Assembly (NCBI GenBank): GCA_964402175.1
Contig: CAYOBN010000013.1
Location: 21,735 to 85,734 of the forward strand
DNA: 64,000 bases
Direction: 5' to 3'
From: JAWKUK01 sp964402175
Lineage (GTDB): Bacteria; Planctomycetota; UBA1135; GCA-002686595
Notes under the pieces: generated by a model
The model's input: the letters and a program-made list of their open reading frames with translations, nothing else
The model's database searches: none
Told to the model about the DNA's origin: nothing
Program-made: the position numbers and the translations under genes
Part shown: positions 58,669 through 64,000 of the stretch, in pieces
Position numbering within the stretch: position 1 is the first letter of the stretch
Layout of the letters: every line of letters begins with the position of its first letter

Positions 58669-59472
58669 ATGGAGACCCTGCGTGTGCGCGGCGAGGACGT
58701 GCCGCTGCTGTCGATCGGTGACGCAGGTGCGCCGCGGCTCCTGTTCCTGCACGGGTACGCGCGCCATCCGCTCGATTACCGCCTCGGTCTGGAGGCCGTC
58801 GCAGAGCGCGGGTTTCGGATCGTCGCGCCGTTCCTGTTCGCCAACCACCGCTTGCGCCGGCCCCCGACGAGCTTCTGGGCGGCTGCGGCGCTCGGTCGAC
58901 GCACCTTCGAGGCGCTCTGCGCTGCGGCCCTGCTCGACCCGAGCAGCGGCGTCTTCGGCCACTCCACGGGCGGCGCCGTGGCGCTGACCCTCGGCGCGCG
59001 GCCCTCAGCTCCGCCGGCGATCCTCGCCATCAACCCCGTGCAGCCCTCGGAGCGCCACGTGCTGTCGTTCATCCTGAGCTCGGGGTGGATGAACACGAAG
59101 CTGGCGCTGGGGCTCGCGGGGGACGGTCGGCTCGGCCGCCAGGTCCTGCGCGAGAGCGGGCCGCGCTTCTATGCCAACTGGCTGCGCGATCCGCGCCGTG
59201 GCCTCGCTCTGATCGAAGGCCTGACGCGGTACTCCTATCCCCGCGTCGAGCGCCTCTTCCGCGGACAACGGAACGCGACGACGCGGGCGCGTGTGCTCTA
59301 CGGCGCCGGCGACGAGTTCTATCCGAGCTCCGCCGGGTTACGAGAGGGCCTGGCGCGGGTGTACGCACACTCGGAGGTGCGTTCGCTCGAGGGAGAGAAC
59401 TCCCACGAGTGGCTCATGATTCGGCCGACACTGCTGGCCGACGAAGTCGCTGCGTTCTTCGCAGCCACGTAA
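58669..59472 (+). CDS. Alpha/beta-fold hydrolase
   Basis: A 267-residue cytoplasmic hydrolase. The oxyanion region is FLHGYARHP (26-34), the nucleophile Ser99 lies in FGHSTGGAVAL (GxSxGG elbow), and the catalytic His246 in ENSHEWLM; the acid is probably the Asp in YGAGDEFYPS near residue 216. It acts on an ester, amide or similar bond; the substrate is unknown. The ATG at 58669 lies downstream of the terminator, so it has its own promoter. It converges on the hybrid kinase gene (20 bases). Confidence 0.88.
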   Translation: METLRVRGEDVPLLSIGDAGAPRLLFLHGYARHPLDYRLGLEAVAERGFRIVAPFLFANHRLRRPPTSFWAAAALGRRTFEALCAAALLDPSSGVFGHSTGGAVALTLGARPSAPPAILAINPVQPSERHVLSFILSSGWMNTKLALGLAGDGRLGRQVLRESGPRFYANWLRDPRRGLALIEGLTRYSYPRVERLFRGQRNATTRARVLYGAGDEFYPSSAGLREGLARVYAHSEVRSLEGENSHEWLMIRPTLLADEVAAFFAAT

Positions 59473-59492
59473 TACGAGGGCGCCGCAGGCGC

Positions 59493-61385
59493 TCAGGCCC
59501 CTTGCGATGTCACGGTGCGAGCGGCCAACGCTTCGAGCGCCTGGAAGAGCGCGTCCACGTCGATCGGCTTCGCGATGTAGTCGTCCATCCCGGCTGCGAG
59601 GCACGATTCCCGGTCACCTTCGAGCGCGTTGGCGGTCATTGCGATGACGTGCAGTGGCTGGCCGTCTCTGCCGCGCTCGTCGTTCGCGCGCAGCTTCGCC
59701 GTCGCGGCGCTGCCATCCAGGACAGGCATCTGGAGGTCCATCAGCACGACGTCGAAGCGTTCCGCAGCGAGGGCGGTCAGCGCCTCCGCACCATTCTCAG
59801 CGACCTGTACGGTGTGACCCCAGCGCTCCAGCAGGAGGCGCGCGACCCGCTGGTTCACCAGATTGTCCTCCGCGACGAGCACCATCAGCGGACGCGCGGC
59901 GCGTTTCGCTGATGGCGCTCGTCGCGGCAGCGGTGCGGGCGGTACGTCGACTGCTGGCTGCGACTCCACAGCGGCGCACGGCAACGTCAACGTGAAGGTG
60001 CTACCGCGGCCGACTTGGCTCTCGAGCGAGACCTTGCCGCCCATGAGCTGCGCCAGGTCGCGCGAGATCGCCAGGCCGAGGCCCGATCCGCCGAAGCGCC
60101 GCGACGTCGACATCTCCGCCTGTGTGAACGGCTGGAACACTGCGGCTTGATGCTCGGGTGCGACCCCGATGCCCGTGTCCTCGACGGCCAGTGTGAGCAC
60201 CTCGCCCGAGGAGGCCGCTGACCAGCGCACGCGTAGGCTGACGCGGCCTTCATGCGTGAACTTCACTGCGTTGCCGAGGAGGTTCAGCAAGACCTGGCGA
60301 ATGCGCTGCGGATCGCCGATCAGTCGCTGGGGTGTCCCTGGCGCGATCTCCGTGTTGAGCTCGAGGCCCTTGGACCGCGCGAGCACCGTCACGAGCTGCA
60401 AGGTGGGCGTGATGACCTCGTCCAGATCGAACGGTCGCCGTTCGACATGGAGCTCACCTGCTTCGATACGTGAGAGATCGAGCACGTCGTTGAGGATCTG
60501 CAGCAGCGCCATCGCCGAAGCGTGGGCGGTGCCCAGTTGCTCGTTGCGCTCGGCCTTGGTCGCTGCCTCCGTAGCGAGCTCGATCATCCCGAGGATGCCG
60601 TTCATCGGGGTGCGGAGTTCGTGGCTCATCGTCGCGAGGAAGCGCGACTTTGCGCGCGTGGCCGCTTCGGCGTCGGCGCGGGCCGATTCGAGCGAGGTCT
60701 TCTGCTCCTCGAGCTCTACGACGAGGTCTCGCGCGACGGCCAACGTACGCCCGTTGCGCTTGCGGAGGCGCTCGGCCGTCTGCGCGGTCATCGAGAGGTA
60801 GAGCGCGAGCGCGGTGCACGCCGTGTGTTTGAAGAGCTCGAGCGCGATCGGCACACCGCCGTACAGAGACTCCTCGAGCGCGATCCAGCCGAGGTGCAGT
60901 CCTGACGCACCAGCGGTGCATACGAGGCACCACCGCACGCCGATGTTGAGCTGGTCGAAGACCCGCGCGTACGGCAGGAAGAAGAGCCACGACGCGCTCG
61001 CGCCGGTCGCCCAGACCGCCGCGCCGAAGACGATGAGGTCCGTCAGCAGGAAGACCGAGCCCAGGTGGACCCGCGCGTCCGTGCGATACCACGCCCTCAG
61101 CGCGATCCAACTGCAGAGGGTGTAGAGCGCCGTCGCGAGCGCATACGGACCGAGCTCGAGGTGCGCGTGCGCCGGCGGTGTCAGGTGCTGGTGCAGCGCG
61201 ACGAGCAGCAGGACCAGCCCGAGGCCGAGCGCTCGCAGGGCCGGGATGTCGTCCGTGTGGTAACGCCGGTCGCGCTCGCGCTTCGCCTGACGCTGCAGCT
61301 CAGGGTCGAGATAGAGCGTGTCCGCCTCCGAGCGCGGGGGCTGTGGCTCGGGGCGCGGGGACGTCGGGGGCTTCGGGACTGGCAA
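59493..61385 (-). CDS. Hybrid histidine kinase with membrane sensor and receiver domain
   Basis: A 630-residue inner-membrane signalling protein. Six or so membrane segments (about 48-200) form a sensor with no extracytoplasmic domain. A coiled coil (205-245) leads to the kinase: His255 in FLATMSHELRTPMNGIL, N box LLGNAVKFT, G boxes DTGIGV and GGSGLGLAISR. The receiver domain (about 500-625) has AEDN, phospho-acceptor Asp550 in VVLMDLQMPVLDG, MTANA and Lys606. The only in-frame start is TTG at 61385; a strong AGGAGGAGG element lies further upstream with a GGGCGGAGCGCCC hairpin between it and the TTG. It follows the YyaL-like gene by 87 bases. Confidence 0.92.
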   Translation of the reverse strand: MPVPKPPTSPRPEPQPPRSEADTLYLDPELQRQAKRERDRRYHTDDIPALRALGLGLVLLLVALHQHLTPPAHAHLELGPYALATALYTLCSWIALRAWYRTDARVHLGSVFLLTDLIVFGAAVWATGASASWLFFLPYARVFDQLNIGVRWCLVCTAGASGLHLGWIALEESLYGGVPIALELFKHTACTALALYLSMTAQTAERLRKRNGRTLAVARDLVVELEEQKTSLESARADAEAATRAKSRFLATMSHELRTPMNGILGMIELATEAATKAERNEQLGTAHASAMALLQILNDVLDLSRIEAGELHVERRPFDLDEVITPTLQLVTVLARSKGLELNTEIAPGTPQRLIGDPQRIRQVLLNLLGNAVKFTHEGRVSLRVRWSAASSGEVLTLAVEDTGIGVAPEHQAAVFQPFTQAEMSTSRRFGGSGLGLAISRDLAQLMGGKVSLESQVGRGSTFTLTLPCAAVESQPAVDVPPAPLPRRAPSAKRAARPLMVLVAEDNLVNQRVARLLLERWGHTVQVAENGAEALTALAAERFDVVLMDLQMPVLDGSAATAKLRANDERGRDGQPLHVIAMTANALEGDRESCLAAGMDDYIAKPIDVDALFQALEALAARTVTSQGA

Positions 61386-61472
61386 GGGGAGAGGCGGGCG
61401 CTCCGCCCGTGCCTCCTCCTGTCGGCAGAACCGGTGGTCTGGACTGAGGGGTTGCGCCAGATCGCCATGGGC

Positions 61473-63167
61473 TCAGCGCTCGGTGCGCGACATCAGGGCC
61501 GGCAGACGGTGGGGGTCGTCCGTCTCGGCGTAGGACCGCTCCCCCTGGGCGATGTACGCGCGGGCCACGCCTGAGCCGCGGCGGGCCGGCAGGCCCGTGC
61601 GCGCGAGCAGCTCGGGCTGCCCCTCGGGGTCGATCGTCTGGACGAGCCGGCTCGCCACGTAGGGGCGCAGCGCTGCGCGGTGCAGCGCCCGGGTCGCGGG
61701 GTCCTCCGCGGGCCCGACGACGGTGACGTGCACGGGCGGGTGCAGGCACAGGTCGACGGCGCGCCCGTAGGCCGCCGCGTCGAAGCCGAAGCGCAGGTGG
61801 TCGCGCTGGAACGCGGTGAGCGCCCCTCGGCCGCGGGCGACGAACTCAGGGCGACGCACGAGGTGTCCGAGTCGGATCAGGGCCTCGGCGAGCACCGCGT
61901 TCTCGACGAGCTCCAGGTCCTCGCGCGGGCGCCCGCCGCGCGGCGCAGCGTGCACGCTCGAACGGAAGGCGCCGTCGTCGTCGGCGAGGTCGCGCAGCGC
62001 GGTCACGGCGAGCTGCTCCGCGGCTCCGAGGTAGCGGTTCGCGCCGGCGCAGTGCACGGCCTCTACGAGCGCGCGCAAGAGCGCGCCTTGATCGCACAGG
62101 AACCCGGGCTGGTTCCACGCACCGTTCCAGTAGTGCGCGGCGCCCTGCGCGGGATCCCAGAGGTTCGCCAGCAGGAAATCCAAGGCGGACAGCGCGAGGC
62201 GTTCGCTCCGCGCGTCGTCCAGCACGACCCCGACCTTCAGGAGCGCGATGACCGCTGCCGCGTTGCGATCGGTGAGAATGCGCGGGTCGATCGGCGGTGC
62301 GCCGCGCCGCGCGCGCGCTGCGGCGGAGCCCAGGTTCGCGCGCACGGAGTCTTCGTCCTGGCCCGCGCGGAACGCTCCAGTCGCCGGATCGAGGAGGCGC
62401 TCTTCGAGGAAACCCAGGATCCCGCGCGCGGTCGCTGCAAAGCCCTCATCGCCGAGCGCCTGGTACGCTTCGACGTACGCGAGCATGCGCTTCGCGTTGC
62501 TGTCGAGCGGCTTCTCCGTCTGCGGCGCGCTCCAATCGGCGCCGCGGCTGAAGCGGTAGAAGCCCCCGTCGACGCGGTCGTGGATCGCGCCGCTTTGCAT
62601 CGCGCGCAGCGTCCGCAGGACGGTGTCGAGGGTGCGCGGATCGCCGGTCTCCGACCAGCGCACGAGCAGGAGGTGCAGGGCCTCGGGGTGGGGGAACTTC
62701 TGACGTGCGCCCCACCCGCCGTGCACCGGGTCGGAGGTCTCGATCAGGGTTTGGACGACGCGCTCCACGAGGCGCGGGTCGAAGTCGCCGAAGTTGCTCG
62801 GCGAGGGCGCGATCGGCGCACGGTGCGGCCGCGGTGCGAGGCCCAGAGGGCTCGCTGCGCGCAACGCCGCGAGCAGCTCGGGGGCGCTGCGCACGGGCAG
62901 CTCCTCCAAGAGCTCACCTTCGGGGGACACGAGCGCGGCGGTCGGCCAGCCGGCGCTGCAGAGGCGGCGGTCGAGCTCGGGCTCTGCGTCCTTGTCGACG
63001 AGCACCGGCACGCAGCCCGCCAGGTCCGCGGGTTGCGCGCAGGCTTCCAGCTCCGCCTGGAGCGCCCGCGAGCGCTCGCACCAGGGCGCGACGAGGAGCA
63101 CGAAGAGCGGCACGCCGCGGGAGTCGGCGGCGGCGCGTGCCTCGCTCTGGAACGGGTGCCACAACAT
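61473..63167 (-). CDS. YyaL/DUF255-type thioredoxin-like and (alpha/alpha)6-barrel protein
   Basis: A 564-residue protein. The N-terminal part (about 1-110) is the thioredoxin-like domain of the YyaL family (LWHPFQSEARAAADSRGVPL, then FVLLVAPWCERS). The usual Cys-x-x-Cys is changed to Cys-Glu-Arg-Ser, so it may not do dithiol exchange. The middle and end form an alpha-barrel like that of sugar epimerases and glycoside hydrolases, with GGWGARQKFPHPEAL, HDRVDGGFYRFSRGADW, EKPLDSNAKRML and AGQDEDSV. Role in the cell is unknown. The ATG at 63167 starts the family's usual N-terminus. Confidence 0.82.
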   Translation of the reverse strand: MLWHPFQSEARAAADSRGVPLFVLLVAPWCERSRALQAELEACAQPADLAGCVPVLVDKDAEPELDRRLCSAGWPTAALVSPEGELLEELPVRSAPELLAALRAASPLGLAPRPHRAPIAPSPSNFGDFDPRLVERVVQTLIETSDPVHGGWGARQKFPHPEALHLLLVRWSETGDPRTLDTVLRTLRAMQSGAIHDRVDGGFYRFSRGADWSAPQTEKPLDSNAKRMLAYVEAYQALGDEGFAATARGILGFLEERLLDPATGAFRAGQDEDSVRANLGSAAARARRGAPPIDPRILTDRNAAAVIALLKVGVVLDDARSERLALSALDFLLANLWDPAQGAAHYWNGAWNQPGFLCDQGALLRALVEAVHCAGANRYLGAAEQLAVTALRDLADDDGAFRSSVHAAPRGGRPREDLELVENAVLAEALIRLGHLVRRPEFVARGRGALTAFQRDHLRFGFDAAAYGRAVDLCLHPPVHVTVVGPAEDPATRALHRAALRPYVASRLVQTIDPEGQPELLARTGLPARRGSGVARAYIAQGERSYAETDDPHRLPALMSRTER

Positions 63168-63257
63168 GGTGTCCGCAGGGCGGCGCACCGCTGGCGCGCC
63201 TCCCCCCGCTATCGGACCAGCCAGAGGGGCGAGGTCGAGCGAATCCCCGCGCCCGCC

Positions 63258-63884
63258 TCAGCGTGGGAGGTTCCCGGGCCGCACGAACTCGCCGCCGAGG
63301 CGCTTCGTGAGCTCCGAGTCGTTGCGCGCCTCGGCGCGCCGCTCGAGCTCCGCGAGGGGGGGCAGCCCGAGCTCGGCGCGCTCGGCGTCGGTGGTGCGCG
63401 GGTCCACCTGGTAGAGGCGCCAGCGGCCGGTGATCGGGACGTAGACGGACTGCGTCCCGTAGGGCTGGGGCTCGCCGAGCAGGAGCGCGAGGCGGTCGCG
63501 GGCCTCCGCGCGCACGAGGCTGCCGCGCGGCTCACCGAGCGCCACAGCGCGGCCGCCGAGGGCTTCGGCGAGCACGAGGTGCTGCGGCTCGTCCGAGCGC
63601 ACGAGGGTGGCGCCGGCCCAGAAGTTCTGCGCCGCGCTCTCGAGCTCACCCGCGTCGGACCAGGCGACGACCTCGGCGTACCGGGCGCCCTGGGCGTCGA
63701 GCACCGCGAGGTCGAGCCCCGCCGTCCCGCCCTGGCGCCCGAGGTCCGCGAGCACGCGCTCGAACTGCGCCCGCTCGCGCGCCCCGTCGGGGGTGGGCGC
63801 GGCCGGCACGGAGCTCGAACGGCAGGCGCCACCGAGGGCCACGAGGGCGACGAAGCAGGCGAGCGAGGTGGGGCGGCGCGACAT
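63258..63884 (-). CDS. Hypothetical lipoprotein
   Basis: A 208-residue predicted lipoprotein with lipobox LGGAC (MSRRPTSLACFVALVALGGA). A helical start (about 34-50) is followed by mixed strands; GTQSVYVPITGRWRLYQVD near 145-163 and a basic-acidic helical end. No family recognised. It is 90 bases upstream of the YyaL-like gene on the same strand, so they may be co-transcribed. Confidence 0.65.
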   Translation of the reverse strand: MSRRPTSLACFVALVALGGACRSSSVPAAPTPDGARERAQFERVLADLGRQGGTAGLDLAVLDAQGARYAEVVAWSDAGELESAAQNFWAGATLVRSDEPQHLVLAEALGGRAVALGEPRGSLVRAEARDRLALLLGEPQPYGTQSVYVPITGRWRLYQVDPRTTDAERAELGLPPLAELERRAEARNDSELTKRLGGEFVRPGNLPR

Positions 63885-63945
63885 GGTCGGGGGAGGATAC
63901 CTCCGCGGGGTGTCGCGCTGGTGGTCGGGGCTGGCCGGTACCCCC

Positions 63946-64000
63946 TCGAACGGTACCAGGTACGAGTTTGCGGCGCGGCGCGCGGTGGCGGTCCGCTCGC
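63946..64000 (+). repeat. Half of a GGTACC palindrome, cut by the window edge
   Basis: TCGAACGGTACCAGGTACG (63946-63964) followed by AGTTTGCGGCG matches the left arm of the hairpin at 14063-14198 in 29 of 30 positions, then continues into a CG-rich stretch. The other arm should lie just beyond base 64000. It sits about 60 bases upstream of the lipoprotein gene start. Confidence 0.8.

Overview
The window is one GC-rich bacterial contig segment with densely packed genes and two runs of N (421-520 and 19990-19999). Lineage is an inference: two exported proteins share a C-terminal module that I associate with deep-branching marine Planctomycetota, and the mix of pseudopilins, HEAT proteins, a membrane pyrophosphatase, many lipoproteins and TonB-dependent uptake fits a Gram-negative-type envelope in that phylum. 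No rRNA, tRNA, CRISPR array, transposase or phage gene was seen, so this looks like ordinary chromosome. The most unusual material is a family of intergenic palindromes built on a GGTACC-containing core.

Layout. 1-930: end of an unrecognised gene, a 15-bp tandem array cut by a gap, and a long inverted repeat. 928-2588: purE-purK. 2783-5973: a large modular secreted protein and a Lon-substrate-binding-domain protein, convergent. 6129-13986: a plus-strand run of thiolase, 3-hydroxyacyl-CoA dehydrogenase, two cyclophilins, enoyl-CoA hydratase, a second thiolase and a domain-swapped aconitase-family protein, ending at a 136-bp hairpin. 14222-18187: a LamG-type secreted protein and aconitase acnA, divergent. 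18270-20770: lipoprotein, Dps, AhpD (interrupted) and AhpC, a peroxide-defence group. 21457-26965: an EAL phosphodiesterase facing a three-gene signalling operon (HAMP membrane protein, CHASE4-type histidine kinase, receiver-kinase). 27080-33339: a pseudopilin cluster with PilV- and PilW-like proteins, two PilX-like paralogues and a HEAT protein. 33427-42298: FadE-type acyl-CoA dehydrogenase, hypothetical proteins, a methyltransferase-kinase fusion, RsfS and a membrane pyrophosphatase. 42507-46093: DedA, a TPR-like protein and a two-gene ABC exporter. 46149-49247: an FHA protein and two glycosyltransferases. 49402-55533: two lipoproteins, a molybdopterin oxidoreductase, an SDR, an OPT transporter and a small membrane protein. 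55553-63884: TonB and a TonB-dependent receptor (divergent), a hydrolase, a hybrid histidine kinase, a YyaL-like protein and a lipoprotein.

How the genes fit together. Acyl-CoA breakdown is represented by the 6-14 kb operon plus FadE, feeding acetyl-CoA to a TCA cycle that includes AcnA. AhpC has the C-terminal cysteines expected of an AhpD-dependent peroxiredoxin and sits next to ahpD and dps. The pseudopilin cluster lies directly upstream of the signalling operon on the same strand, which suggests, but does not prove, a shared surface-sensing role. Many genes overlap by ATGA, GTGA or TGATG, so translational coupling is common. Start positions were chosen from signal peptides, family alignment and overlaps; several differ from the longest open frame.
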